A DNA stretch of 64,000 nt from Dinghuibacter silviterrae (GTDB lineage Bacteria; Bacteroidota; Bacteroidia; Chitinophagales; Chitinophagaceae): contig NZ_SODV01000002.1 of NCBI RefSeq assembly GCF_004366355.1, positions 598,768 through 662,767 of the forward strand, written 5' to 3'. A program made the position numbers and the translations under genes. Of the stretch, positions 41,088-49,824 are shown one piece after another (positions within the stretch are counted from its first letter, which is position 1; every line of letters begins with the position of its first letter). The notes below the pieces were generated by a model. The model did not search any database. It saw nothing but the letters and a program-made list of their open reading frames with translations, and was not told the origin of the DNA.

Positions 41088-42235
41088 AACTACGTGTAAC
41101 GGTACTGGGCGCCGGCTTCGGCGGCCTGGAGCTCAGTACCCTTCTTTCCGAAGCGCTGGGTGATCGCCTTGAACTCACCCTCATCGACCAAAATGACGCC
41201 TTCTTCTTTGGTTTCTCCAAACTGGATGTCCTTTTTGGCCGCAAACCAGCGGATGCGGTGAAAATCCCCTATAGCACCCTCCTCAAGCCTGGGCTCACAT
41301 TTCACCGGGAAACCGTCACCGCCATCGATCCGGTCACCAGGACAGTCACCACACAATGCAACAGGTACGAAGCCGACGTCCTGGTCGTAGCCCTGGGCGC
41401 CGACTACGATATCGCTGCAACGCCGGGTCTCGCTGAATGGGGAAATGAATACTACAGCTTCTCCGGCGCCGAAAAGCTGCGCGACATTCTCCCGGGCTTC
41501 ACAAAAGGGCACGCCGTTGTCGGGGTCTGCAACGCACCGTTCAAATGTCCTCCTGCACCCAGCGAGGGCGCCCTGATGCTCCATGACTACCTTGTCAGCC
41601 GGGGTGTCCGCGATGCGTGCACCATCACGCTGGTCATCCCTTTCGGATCGCCCATTCCCCCGTCCCCCGACTCCTCAAAGGCCTTGTTAAAGGCGTTTGA
41701 AGAAAGGAACATCCGGTTCATCCCTCAACGGAAAGTCAGCTCGATCCGAAAACTGACCTCCGCGGCGGGAACCACAAAACTAGCAGTCCTCGATGACGGC
41801 ACGCAGCTACCCTGTGATCTCTTCCTCGGGATCCCTCAGCACGTCGCCCCTGACGTGGTCCTTCAAAGCGGTCTCGCCGAAAATGGCTGGATACCCGTGG
41901 ACCGAACCCGTCTCCGCACAAAATATCCCAACGTCTATGCCATAGGCGATGTAACGAGTGTGGGCACGCCAAAAGCAGGTGTCTTCGCCGAGGGCGCCGC
42001 AAAGATCGCCGCGGCGTCCATTATCGCCGCATTCAACGGCAGCGATGACCCTGCCCCGTACACCGGCAGCGGCTCCTGCTATATCGAGTTTGGAAAGGGA
42101 ACGGTGGCTCGCGTAGATGTCGATTTCTTCTCCGGTCCAAAGCCTGTAGGCATCCATTACGACGCCTCTGCCGATCTTACCCGCGATAAAGTAAATTTCG
42201 GCACAAGCCGTAAAGCACGGTGGTTCGGAATCTGA
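41084..42235 (+). CDS. NAD(P)/FAD-dependent oxidoreductase, sulfide:quinone reductase-like
   Basis: A 383-residue flavoprotein. The N-terminal VTVLGAGFGGLELS is the FAD-binding GxGxxG motif. VCNAPFKCPPAPSEGALMLH near 147 has the Cys of the FKCPPAP motif seen in SQR- and flavocytochrome c-like reductases. NVYAIGDVTSVG near 284 is the second FAD contact. It overlaps the peroxiredoxin by 4 bp, so it may supply or use electrons in the same stress response; the electron partner is unknown. Confidence 0.87.
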   Translation: MKLRVTVLGAGFGGLELSTLLSEALGDRLELTLIDQNDAFFFGFSKLDVLFGRKPADAVKIPYSTLLKPGLTFHRETVTAIDPVTRTVTTQCNRYEADVLVVALGADYDIAATPGLAEWGNEYYSFSGAEKLRDILPGFTKGHAVVGVCNAPFKCPPAPSEGALMLHDYLVSRGVRDACTITLVIPFGSPIPPSPDSSKALLKAFEERNIRFIPQRKVSSIRKLTSAAGTTKLAVLDDGTQLPCDLFLGIPQHVAPDVVLQSGLAENGWIPVDRTRLRTKYPNVYAIGDVTSVGTPKAGVFAEGAAKIAAASIIAAFNGSDDPAPYTGSGSCYIEFGKGTVARVDVDFFSGPKPVGIHYDASADLTRDKVNFGTSRKARWFGI

Positions 42236-42250
42236 CGTTTTTAAATAGAA

Positions 42251-42280
42251 AAACCGTCAAATACAAGGACTTGACGGTTT
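42251..42280. terminator. Hairpin between oxidoreductase gene and tRNA-Lys
   Basis: AAACCGTCAA (42251-42260) and TTGACGGTTT (42271-42280) form a perfect 10-bp stem with 10-base loop. It ends the peroxiredoxin operon (stop 42235) and also follows the 3' end of the minus-strand tRNA. Confidence 0.7.
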
Positions 42281-42293
42281 ATAGATGATCTTG

Positions 42294-42366
42294 TGATCCC
42301 GCTGGGACTCGAACCCAGGACCCATACATTAAAAGTGTATTGCTCTACCAACTGAGCTACGGAATC
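42294..42366 (-). tRNA. tRNA-Lys (TTT)
   Basis: On the minus strand a 73-base cloverleaf is clear: acceptor stem GATTCCG paired with CGGGATC, D arm with GCTCAGTTGGTAGAGC, anticodon loop CTTTTAA with anticodon TTT (complement of 42331-42333), and T arm GGGTTCGAGTCCC. CCA is not encoded. It reads lysine codons AAA/AAG. Confidence 0.97.
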
Positions 42367-42473
42367 AAAAAAGGGGAACGCCCTTTCTTTTGGGAGTGCA
42401 AAAATAGCTGAAAAACCGTTCCATACAAATTTTTTTGCGTTGTTTTTTAGATACAGGGCATGTGCAACTAGCC

Positions 42474-42481
42474 TATTTTTG
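42474..42481 (+). promoter_or_regulatory. Predicted -7 box for the SDR gene
   Basis: TATTTTTG matches TAnnTTTG exactly, with the SDR ATG 23 bases after its end. The region between the tRNA and the SDR gene (42367-42503) holds nothing else I can identify. Confidence 0.4.
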
Positions 42482-42503
42482 CATTTTGGGAAAATGCACA
42501 GCT

Positions 42504-43310
42504 ATGGATGATTTTCAAGGCAAAAGAGTTATTGTCACGGGTGGGAGCGACGGGATCGGCAAGGCGCTGGTGGAGCGCTTCCTGGAGGCGGGCGCGTATG
42601 TGGCGACCTGCGGACGGAGTGCGGACAAGCTGTACCAGCTGCAGGTGAGGCATAGCAACAAGTTCCTGCATACGATGGTGGTGGATGTGCGGAAGGAGGA
42701 GGATTGCCGGCGGTTTATCGAGTCGGCGATCCGGGAATTCGGTGGGGTGGACGTGTTGGTGAACAATGCGGGCATCTCGATGCGGGCGTTGGTGCAGGAA
42801 ACGGAGCTGGATACGCTACGGACGGTCATGGATGTGAATTTCTGGGGGACGGTGTATTGCACGAAGTTCGCCCTGGACAGCATTATTGCGAATAAGGGGG
42901 TGATCGTAGGGGTGTCTTCCATCGCAGGATACCGGGGGCTGCCGGGCCGGAGCGGGTATTCGGCAAGCAAGTTCGCGGTGAATGGCTGGCTGGAGGCCCT
43001 AAAAACCGAATTATTACCGTCAGGTGTACACGTCATGTGGGTGTGCCCGGGCTTTACGACGTCGAACATACGGAATGTGGCCTTGAACAAAAAGGGAGCC
43101 CCCCAGGGGGAATCGCCCTTGGAGGAAGGGAAGCTGATGAGTGCGGAGGAGTGTGCCAAACAAATCGTGAAGGCGATAGGGCACCGCAAAAGAACCCTGG
43201 TGATGACCTTCCAGGGGAACGAGACGGTCTGGCTGAACAAATTATTGCCGGGGCTGGCGGACAAGCTGGTCCATAAATTTTTCTTCAAAAAAGGAGAACT
43301 CGTCAAATAG
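42504..43310 (+). CDS. Short-chain dehydrogenase/reductase (SDR)
   Basis: A 268-residue SDR. VTGGSDGIGKAL is the cofactor motif, NNAGIS near 87 the structural motif, and the catalytic Ser (GVSSIAGYRG), Tyr and Lys (GYSASKFAVNGW) are present. The C-terminal region with a hydrophobic and basic end (VHKFFFKKGE) may touch the membrane. The ATG at 42504 gives the standard start. The next gene begins 4 bp after the stop, so both are in one operon. Confidence 0.9.
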   Translation: MDDFQGKRVIVTGGSDGIGKALVERFLEAGAYVATCGRSADKLYQLQVRHSNKFLHTMVVDVRKEEDCRRFIESAIREFGGVDVLVNNAGISMRALVQETELDTLRTVMDVNFWGTVYCTKFALDSIIANKGVIVGVSSIAGYRGLPGRSGYSASKFAVNGWLEALKTELLPSGVHVMWVCPGFTTSNIRNVALNKKGAPQGESPLEEGKLMSAEECAKQIVKAIGHRKRTLVMTFQGNETVWLNKLLPGLADKLVHKFFFKKGELVK

Positions 43311-43314
43311 CCCG

Positions 43315-44142
43315 ATGGCGCTTGTTACCCTGACATCCGATATTGGACACCAGGATTACCTGGTGGGCGCCGTTAGGGGCCAGTTGCTGGGCATTGATCC
43401 CGGGTTTCAACTGGTGGATATAACCCATGCTTTATCGCCTTTTAATTACCCTCAGGCGGCCTATGTGTGCCGGGGAGCGTTCCGGCAGTTTCCGCTGGGG
43501 ACGTATCACCTGTTGCTGGTGAACCTTTTCGACGTGCGGCCGGATCATTTGTTGTTGATCAGGCACCATGGGCAGTACTTCCTGGTGGCGGACAATGGGT
43601 TGATTACGATGATCCTGGAAGAAGTGCCGGAGTTGGTGGTGGGGCTGCCCATTTCGAAGGGGGCGCATAAGGATACGCTGTATTTTGCCCAGGTGTTCGG
43701 GAAGGCGATCCGGGACATTGAAAACGGCAAACGGCCGGAGGAGCTGGGCGATGCAGGGGTGGAGATCAACGTCAAGAACCCGCTCAGGCCGCAGTTAGGC
43801 AACAACTGGATGGAAGGGCAGGTGATCTTTATCGATCACTTCGAAAACGTGGTGGTGAACATCAGCCGGGAAGAGTTCGAGGAACAGCGGAAGGGACGGA
43901 GTTTTAAGATCGTTTTTAAACGCGACGAGGTGATCGACAAGATCAGCGAGACGTATGCGGACGCGGGGGAAGGGGAGAAGCTGGCGTTGTTTAACGCCGC
44001 CGGCTACCTGGAGATCGCCATCAATAAGGGGAATGCCGCGGGTTTGCTGGGCTTGCAAGGGTTTGCGGAAAAAAGCAATCCCGGAAATACCTACCTGGCG
44101 AACCGGCTGTTTTACCAGACTGTCAGGATTTATTTTGAGTAA
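43315..44142 (+). CDS. SAM hydroxide adenosyltransferase (SAM hydrolase, DUF62)
   Basis: A 275-residue enzyme. VTLTSDIGHQDYLVGAVRG at the N-terminus holds the Asp-rich SAM site of DUF62/fluorinase-like proteins; DITHALSPFNYPQAAYV and WMEGQVIFIDHFENVVVNI are also family segments. The family uses hydroxide to turn SAM into adenosine and methionine. No chlorinase/fluorinase-specific loop is evident. It follows the SDR gene by 4 bp, but a functional link is not clear. Confidence 0.88.
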   Translation: MALVTLTSDIGHQDYLVGAVRGQLLGIDPGFQLVDITHALSPFNYPQAAYVCRGAFRQFPLGTYHLLLVNLFDVRPDHLLLIRHHGQYFLVADNGLITMILEEVPELVVGLPISKGAHKDTLYFAQVFGKAIRDIENGKRPEELGDAGVEINVKNPLRPQLGNNWMEGQVIFIDHFENVVVNISREEFEEQRKGRSFKIVFKRDEVIDKISETYADAGEGEKLALFNAAGYLEIAINKGNAAGLLGLQGFAEKSNPGNTYLANRLFYQTVRIYFE

Positions 44143-44191
44143 AGTCGCGGTTTTTGGCTAATTTAGGGTACGGCCTTAAGCGCCTCGATCC

Positions 44192-45043
44192 ATGAAAACA
44201 AAGCTCCAGACGGGTTTTGCCGCTATAACACTGCTTCTTTTTGCTGCCTGTACGAGGGAAAACGGGTTGATTAAGCCTGTTGGGCCGGCAGCGACGGATA
44301 CGACCACAACCACACCGCCCGCAGATTCCACCTATAAAGGGCCGGTCACCAATAATTATCAACCTGATTCATCCGGATCTACGTGGACCTACCAGGTGCA
44401 CCAGGTCTTTAACATCGGCCAGTCGACCATCGGCCAGCTCTTTCCGCAGGAGGCGAGTGTCTTTTCAGCGTTTAAGATGGATACGACGATCGTTTATCAC
44501 GTGGCCGCCCTGAACACGACCGCCCAGGCAGGCGGCTTGACCTTCCAACAGTATTCGAATGATTATGGCGGGGGAATATACAGTCCGGCGATCGCCCTGT
44601 CCCAGGGGGTATACACGGGCGTGGACCAGGTGTGGGGACTGATGTGGATAGGGGGAAGCAGCTTTGGCGGTTTTTCGCTCAACGACGATACATTGACCTA
44701 CCTCGAAGACAAACCGGTGGGAACCTCCTGGTCTCAAACGACGGTCATACAGGATGGGCTTGGCTTTGAAGACACGACCTCCTATGCTTTTACCATAAAG
44801 GCGAGGGGACTGACCAAGGTGGTCAATGGCATCAATTATCCTAATGTGATCCAGGTAGAGTCGACCACGATACCCAGCGCGCTGCAAAGCTTCACCGTTC
44901 TCTTAAGTATACAGGGAGTGAACCTGAACACGACGACGGAGTATTATTATGCAGAAAACGTGGGATTAATCGAAGAAGATCTTAGCAACCCATTCTTAGG
45001 CATTACCGTAAACGCGAGTCTTGTTAACTCCAATATTCGATAA
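44192..45043 (+). CDS. Lipoprotein of unknown function, tandem copy 1
   Basis: A 283-residue lipoprotein with lipobox LLFAAC (Cys20) and a Thr/Pro-rich linker. The mature part has NYQPDSSGSTWTYQV, which recurs as NSYQPTESASTWTYSV in the next gene, so the two are tandem paralogues. The end is beta-rich (YYYAENVGLIEEDLS). No function recognised. Surface anchoring is expected. Confidence 0.7.
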   Translation: MKTKLQTGFAAITLLLFAACTRENGLIKPVGPAATDTTTTTPPADSTYKGPVTNNYQPDSSGSTWTYQVHQVFNIGQSTIGQLFPQEASVFSAFKMDTTIVYHVAALNTTAQAGGLTFQQYSNDYGGGIYSPAIALSQGVYTGVDQVWGLMWIGGSSFGGFSLNDDTLTYLEDKPVGTSWSQTTVIQDGLGFEDTTSYAFTIKARGLTKVVNGINYPNVIQVESTTIPSALQSFTVLLSIQGVNLNTTTEYYYAENVGLIEEDLSNPFLGITVNASLVNSNIR

Positions 45044-45063
45044 ACCAAGCAACCCCTATTCTT

Positions 45064-45822
45064 ATGAAACGTTTTCTTGCATTATGTGTATGCGCGGGCA
45101 TGGCGCTGACCTCCTGCAGCAAAAAATCATCCAATACCCCCACGTCCAACTCTTCGGACAACAGTTACCAACCCACGGAGAGCGCCTCTACCTGGACGTA
45201 CAGTGTATCTGAGGTTTTTAATCCCTCCAGTTCCATTCTCCTGGTCGAGGCGGAAAACCAGTTGCACACCACCTTTAAAGCGATCGACACGACATGGACG
45301 TCTACGATCACGGCCTCGGGCAAGGACACCGTTATCGGCGGGCTTACATTCTCTGTCCTGACCGGTGATACCGTGACGCAAGACGTAGTTGTTGCACAAC
45401 AAGGCACCAACTATTATGGAATCGGCATCATCCCTGAATTCCAGCTGTCCGGCGTGGGTGGTCTGGCGACGTCGTCTCCCATCCTTTACCTGAAGGATAC
45501 GGTGGCCAACGCGAGCTGGGTACAAACCGTCATCGATGCGGCGGCGTCAGACACGACGACCTATACCATTACCATTACCGGCACCGGCGGCTCGAAAACC
45601 GTCAACGGGAAGAGCTATATCGATGTCACTACGGAAACGGTCAGCGCGGTACCGTCGGGTCTGACGGCACTGGCGGCCCAGGCCGGCATACCCACCAGCA
45701 CCCTGGCGATCGTGGGAACGTATTATTTTGCAAAGGGGATAGGCGTCATCGAAGTAGACGTGAATGCCCAGCTGTACGGGTTCCAGTTTACGGAACAACT
45801 GCAGTCTTCGACCATCAAATAA
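45064..45822 (+). CDS. Lipoprotein of unknown function, tandem copy 2
   Basis: A 252-residue lipoprotein with lipobox ALTSC (Cys19), 20 bp after copy 1. Shared motifs are the NSYQP-STWTY start and the end YYFAKGIGVIEVDV, matching YYYAENVGLIEEDL in copy 1. The linker is shorter. It ends one base before the plsX stop on the opposite strand. Function unknown; the pair probably arose by duplication. Confidence 0.7.
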   Translation: MKRFLALCVCAGMALTSCSKKSSNTPTSNSSDNSYQPTESASTWTYSVSEVFNPSSSILLVEAENQLHTTFKAIDTTWTSTITASGKDTVIGGLTFSVLTGDTVTQDVVVAQQGTNYYGIGIIPEFQLSGVGGLATSSPILYLKDTVANASWVQTVIDAAASDTTTYTITITGTGGSKTVNGKSYIDVTTETVSAVPSGLTALAAQAGIPTSTLAIVGTYYFAKGIGVIEVDVNAQLYGFQFTEQLQSSTIK

Positions 45823-45823
45823 G

Positions 45824-46756
45824 TTAGGCAACAAAACAGGACTTCATCTTGCCCAGGAGATCGCTTTCCAGCATCTTTTGGGCAAGAATGATCATATTCT
45901 TGAAAGCGGGGGCTTCGGAGATGCCGTGTCCGATGATGACCGGCTTGGAAACGCCTAAGATGGGCGTACCCCCGTAATTCTCGTAGTGAAAGCGGTGGAA
46001 ATATTCATCGTCCTTCAAACCGCGGTGGACGGCCACGTCATACAGGGACTCGGCCATTTTCAGGATGACGTTGCCCGTAAAACCTTCGCAGACCATGACG
46101 TCGGCCTTTCCTTGCAGGATGTCCCGTCCTTCGATGTTCCCCAGGAAGTTGATTTGTTCGCTGGCCTTGAGCAGGGGATAGGCCGCCTGTGCCAGGAGGT
46201 TGCCCTTGCCTTCTTCCTCGCCGACATTGACCAGGCCGACCTTCGGGTCGTCGATCTTGAGGATGTGCTGGGCGTAAAGGCTGCCCAGAATGGCAAACTG
46301 CAGCAGGTTTTCCGCCTTACAGTCGGCGTTCAGACCGACGTCTAAGAGCAGGGAAAAGCTTCCGTCGAGCTTGGGGATGATGGTCGAAATCGTGGGTCGG
46401 AGAACGCCTTCGATCGACTTGATGCTGTAGAAGGTGCCCACCATCATGGCGCCGGTGTTGCCGGCGCTGATAAATGCATCGATCTCACCGGTCGCCAGCA
46501 GCTTGAAGCCTATGGCGATGGATGAGTTCGTTTTTTCCTTGAGGGCCTTGGTCGGGTGCTCCTGCATCCCGATGACGTCCGGTGCGTGTACGAACCGGAC
46601 CGTCGGGGGAGCGTCGGTCAGCAATGACTTCACCTGCTGCTCGTCCCCGATCAGGGTCACATCGATAGCCGAAGATGACTGAAGATACTGCACTACACCC
46701 TTCACAGCTTCCTGTGGAGCGTAGTCGCCTCCCATCATGTCGATTCCGATGCGCAT
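45824..46756 (-). CDS. plsX: Phosphate acyltransferase PlsX
   Basis: A 310-residue enzyme that makes acyl-phosphate from acyl-ACP for phospholipid synthesis. Family segments are RIGIDMMGGDYAPQEAVKG at the start, FISAGNTGAMMVGTFYSIK near 105, LLLDVGLNADCKAENLLQFA near 145 and VCEGFTGNVILKMAESLYD near 220. The start at 46756 (ATG) is preferred over the TTG before it. It follows rpmF in the standard DUF177-rpmF-plsX order, but fabH is not next. Confidence 0.95.
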   Translation of the reverse strand: MRIGIDMMGGDYAPQEAVKGVVQYLQSSSAIDVTLIGDEQQVKSLLTDAPPTVRFVHAPDVIGMQEHPTKALKEKTNSSIAIGFKLLATGEIDAFISAGNTGAMMVGTFYSIKSIEGVLRPTISTIIPKLDGSFSLLLDVGLNADCKAENLLQFAILGSLYAQHILKIDDPKVGLVNVGEEEGKGNLLAQAAYPLLKASEQINFLGNIEGRDILQGKADVMVCEGFTGNVILKMAESLYDVAVHRGLKDDEYFHRFHYENYGGTPILGVSKPVIIGHGISEAPAFKNMIILAQKMLESDLLGKMKSCFVA

Positions 46757-46773
46757 CAACAGCAGGGTAATGG

Positions 46774-46968
46774 TTATGCCTTCCGGGGGGCCTTTTCGGC
46801 GACCAGTTTGCCTTTGTAGTACAGCTTGCCTTCGCTCTCATGGGCGCGGTGGCGAACGTGCAGTTCACCGGTAGTGCTGTCCTTGCTCAGGGTCACCGTT
46901 TCGGCGGTATAGTGGGTCCTCCTCTTGGCGCTGCGTTGCTGGGAATGTCTGCGTTTAGGATTGGGCAT
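46774..46968 (-). CDS. rpmF: 50S ribosomal protein L32
   Basis: A 64-residue ribosomal protein. MPNPKRRHSQQRSAKRRTHY is the characteristic basic start of bacterial L32. It lacks the four Cys of zinc-type L32 and is therefore of the C-minus form. It lies between DUF177 (12 bp upstream) and plsX (17 bp downstream) in one operon, the usual arrangement. Confidence 0.96.
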   Translation of the reverse strand: MPNPKRRHSQQRSAKRRTHYTAETVTLSKDSTTGELHVRHRAHESEGKLYYKGKLVAEKAPRKA

Positions 46969-46980
46969 TGCGCTACTCTT

Positions 46981-47532
46981 TTATTGTTTTTTAAATTTAT
47001 CTAATCCCTTCCAAAGGGAATTGGTCGTTTTTTTACCGCCTTCCCCATCGGAAGGCTTCATACCGGCCAGACGGGCCAGCACTTCTTTGTTACAATACGG
47101 ACCGCCGATCTCATTCTCCGCACACATCCGCTGCATCGGTACGCTCAGGCTGATAAACTCGTAGATCCAGCCCTTCACGTCGATGTGGCTTTCGGTCCTG
47201 GAAATATAAAATACGTCCGGGTCCGATTCTTCTTCATTCATCTCATCCGGGTTGTCCACCATCTTGACCAGGATGTTGAATTCATCCCAAAGGTCCAGGG
47301 GGAGGTCATTCCCGCAGCGATCACACGATACATCCACTTTGCCGCCGACCTCGAACTTCAGGATCAAAAAAGACGCCTTTTTGTCCAGGGTCAACTTTAC
47401 TTCCGCCTTTACACCCTTGAAATCCTGGTGTCCGTACTCCTCGAAAAACGCATCATCGATCTCATACCGGTATTCATGCATACCCGGTTTCAAACCCACG
47501 AACGCGATTTCAAAAGCCCGGCGACTACTCAT
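46981..47532 (-). CDS. DUF177 (YceD-like) protein
   Basis: A 183-residue protein. FEIAFVGLKPGMHEYRYEID and VGGKVDVSCDRCGNDLPLDL are DUF177 segments; YceD-family proteins sit upstream of rpmF and act in 23S rRNA maturation in several bacteria. Four Cys (CDRC and CAEN...YC) may bind zinc. The C-terminal 25 residues are Lys/Gly-rich. First gene of the DUF177-rpmF-plsX operon. Confidence 0.9.
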   Translation of the reverse strand: MSSRRAFEIAFVGLKPGMHEYRYEIDDAFFEEYGHQDFKGVKAEVKLTLDKKASFLILKFEVGGKVDVSCDRCGNDLPLDLWDEFNILVKMVDNPDEMNEEESDPDVFYISRTESHIDVKGWIYEFISLSVPMQRMCAENEIGGPYCNKEVLARLAGMKPSDGEGGKKTTNSLWKGLDKFKKQ

Positions 47533-47631
47533 CGGAAGTTTTTAAAAGGTTTGCAAAGGTAGAGAAAAACGGGGGAATCGCCGAATTTTTCTTGAAAGAA
47601 TGCGGCTTTCACAAAGGTAGGGATAAATGCC

Positions 47632-48741
47632 TCATCCCCCGGCGTATGTGGCCACGATCCCCATACATTCCTGTACATATCCGCCCCCGAACAAAAGCGC
47701 ATGCACCAGGAGCGGGTACAGCTGGCAAATCGCCACCCGTTCCTCCCAACCCGCGTCCAGCGGGCCGTACGCTTCATAAAACTCGGGCGGGAAACCCCCA
47801 AAAAGCCGCGTCATGGCCAGGTCCATTTCCCGGTGCCCGCGGTACACCGCCGGGTCGAAGATCCAGATGTCCCCGTCCGGGCCCGTTTTGGTGTTTCCGG
47901 ACCAAAGGTCTCCGTGAAGGAGGGAGGGCAAATTTTTGGGGAAAAATTGGTTCATGCGCGCTTCGAGCGCTTCTACCTGTCCTAACGTCTTGACACTGAA
48001 TAGCCCACGGGCTATGCCCTGTTTCCACAGGGGCAGCAGCCGTCTTTTTGTGTAGAAGGCGGGCCAGGTGGGCTCGGGGTGGTTGTCTTGCGGGAGCGTG
48101 GCGATGAAGTTGTCGGCCTCCAGGCCGAAGGTCAGCGCTGCGCTTGGGGCCGCAGGCCCCGCTGCCGCGCCACTCGCTGCCGCGCCACTCGCCGCTGCGC
48201 CACTCGCCGCCGCGCCACCCGCTGCCGCGCCACTCGCTGCCGCGCCACTCGCTGCCGCGCCACCCGCTGCCGCGCCACTCGCTGCGGCCACGCCCGCGCC
48301 CCGATGCAGCCGCGCAAGCGCCTCGCCCAGGCGCTCCCAGCGATCCGGGCGGGGCTTCCCCTCCTGCAGCCATTCCAGCACCAGGAAGGCCTTCCCCTCC
48401 AGGGTACCGGTGCCGACCACCGCGGGTACCCGCGGAAAGTGCGGCCGCAGCGCCTCCAACCCGCGAACCTCGGCCTCGAACATTGCCTGTCCGCGGGTGG
48501 CGTCCTGCACCTTGCAAAAGAACCGGCCGCCGCCGGTCTCCAGCACATAGGCGTCACTGATGTCTCCGCCGGAGACACGGGAGATATGCGTCACCGTGCC
48601 GCCGCCAACGCGGCGCGTTGCGCCCGCGGCGCCCACGCCCGTTGCGCTTGCGTCCCCTGCGCCCGGCGCGCTTGCGGCGCCTACGTCGGGGGCCCCCTCG
48701 CGAAGCATTTGTAGGACGCGGTCGAAAAATGACGGGTTCAT
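47632..48741 (-). CDS. Fructosamine kinase family protein with internal low-complexity insert
   Basis: A 369-residue kinase, larger than the usual 285-300. The C-terminal catalytic part has LLHGDLWSGNTKTG (Brenner motif HGDxWxxN) and IFDPAVYRGHREMDLAMTR. The N-terminal lobe has DAYVLETGGGRFFCKVQD. Between lobe and catalytic part lies an Ala/Gly/Ser run of eight pentapeptides encoded by a 15-bp tandem repeat (48161-48280), and the first 40 residues are also Ala/Gly-rich. It phosphorylates ketosamines, a protein-repair reaction. The insert is unusual; it could be tolerated as a linker. Confidence 0.85.
   Translation of the reverse strand: MNPSFFDRVLQMLREGAPDVGAASAPGAGDASATGVGAAGATRRVGGGTVTHISRVSGGDISDAYVLETGGGRFFCKVQDATRGQAMFEAEVRGLEALRPHFPRVPAVVGTGTLEGKAFLVLEWLQEGKPRPDRWERLGEALARLHRGAGVAAASGAAAGGAAASGAAASGAAAGGAAASGAAASGAAASGAAAGPAAPSAALTFGLEADNFIATLPQDNHPEPTWPAFYTKRRLLPLWKQGIARGLFSVKTLGQVEALEARMNQFFPKNLPSLLHGDLWSGNTKTGPDGDIWIFDPAVYRGHREMDLAMTRLFGGFPPEFYEAYGPLDAGWEERVAICQLYPLLVHALLFGGGYVQECMGIVATYAGG
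48161..48280 (-). repeat. 15-bp tandem repeat, 8 copies, in the fructosamine kinase gene
   Basis: Eight consecutive 15-bp units with consensus GCTGCCGCGCCACTC; units 3 and 4 differ by two or three bases and unit 7 by one. A ninth, partial unit follows. The length is a multiple of three, so each unit adds five residues (Ala/Gly/Ser) and the reading frame is kept. Confidence 0.95.
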
Positions 48742-48756
48742 CTTATTTTTATTGCT

Positions 48757-49824
48757 ATGGCAAAATATAAAAGGCTGTTGATCCTCGTCGTCTTATTTCT
48801 TGCGGTGGCCTGGTTCGGGATGTATCCGGAATGGGTGGAACGGGCGTACAGCACGGGCATATATCCGCACCTGGCGGCGCTCCTGAGGGGACTTTGGGGT
48901 TGGGTACCCTTTAGCGCGGGGGACGTATTTTATTTTGCCGCGGGAGTCCTGTTGCTCACGTGGGCGGTTATCCTGGTGGCCCGCCTGTTGAAAAGGGAAT
49001 GGAGTTTCCGGCAGTGGTTGGGGTGGGGGAGGCGTTTTGTGGAATGGTGCCTGGTCATCATCCTGGTGTTCAACCTGGCGTGGGCGCTCAACTATAACCG
49101 GCTGGGGATCGCTTACCAACTGAGGTTGGATCCCCGTCCCTACGGCCGGGATACGTTGCAAAACCTGATCGACTCTCTGCTCATTCGCGTCAATGACGAA
49201 AGACGGGCGGCGGTGGCACCCCTGCCGGATGCCGGGGTGATCCTCCGGGAGGCGCGGGAAGCATACCGGGGCATCGAGGGGGATACGAGCCTGGCCTTTA
49301 TCCACTATACGTATAAGTCGATCAAACCCTCGATGTATGGGGAATGGGGAAACTATATGGGCTTTCTGGGCTACTACAATCCCTTTACGGGAGAAGCCCA
49401 GGTGAATTGTACCGTTCCGGCCTTTACGCTGCCGTATACCGCCTGTCACGAAATGGCGCACCAACTGGGGTATGCCAGCGAAAGCGAGGCCAACTTCGTG
49501 GGGTATCTTGCGGCGGTGCACTCTACCGATCCGTGGTTCCGCTACTCGGCCTATTTCGACCTTTTCAGTTACGCCAACCGGGAGCTCTTCCTCCGGGATT
49601 CGGCGGCGGCGCGGCGGAACTATCACGCGCTGGATACGCTGGTTCGCGCGGATTATCACACGCTGATCAACTTTTTAAGGGCGCATAGAAATCCGCTGGA
49701 GCCAGTGTTGAACAGGATGTATGACGGGTATCTGAAGGCGCACCACCAGGAAAAGGGGATCGAAAGCTATAGCGAGGTGACAGCGTGGCTGATTGCCTAC
49801 AGGCAAAAATACGGGCGGCTCTGA
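48757..49824 (+). CDS. DUF3810 family membrane metallopeptidase-like protein
   Basis: A 355-residue membrane protein. Three helices lie in the first 115 residues (LLILVVLFLAVAWFGMYP, FYFAAGVLLLTWAVILVA, WCLVIILVFNLAWAL). The exported part has PYTACHEMAHQLGYASESEA near 225-244, an HExxH zinc-site signature with further Glu. Family members are widespread in Bacteroidota with unknown substrate. It is convergent with the dCTP deaminase gene across a GC-rich spacer. Confidence 0.85.
   Translation: MAKYKRLLILVVLFLAVAWFGMYPEWVERAYSTGIYPHLAALLRGLWGWVPFSAGDVFYFAAGVLLLTWAVILVARLLKREWSFRQWLGWGRRFVEWCLVIILVFNLAWALNYNRLGIAYQLRLDPRPYGRDTLQNLIDSLLIRVNDERRAAVAPLPDAGVILREAREAYRGIEGDTSLAFIHYTYKSIKPSMYGEWGNYMGFLGYYNPFTGEAQVNCTVPAFTLPYTACHEMAHQLGYASESEANFVGYLAAVHSTDPWFRYSAYFDLFSYANRELFLRDSAAARRNYHALDTLVRADYHTLINFLRAHRNPLEPVLNRMYDGYLKAHHQEKGIESYSEVTAWLIAYRQKYGRL

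Noticed and set aside
42294-42366. tRNA-Lys as integration site of an element
   Set aside because: No integrase and no repeated tRNA 3' end nearby; the AT-rich island is 10 kb away.
48161-48280. Possible CRISPR array
   Set aside because: Units are 15 bp, contiguous and without spacers; it is a coding tandem repeat.
48079-48714. Arg/Ala-rich open frame on the plus strand over the repeat
   Set aside because: It is the shadow of the tandem repeat on the other strand; Arg-Ala-Thr periodic sequence without a domain.
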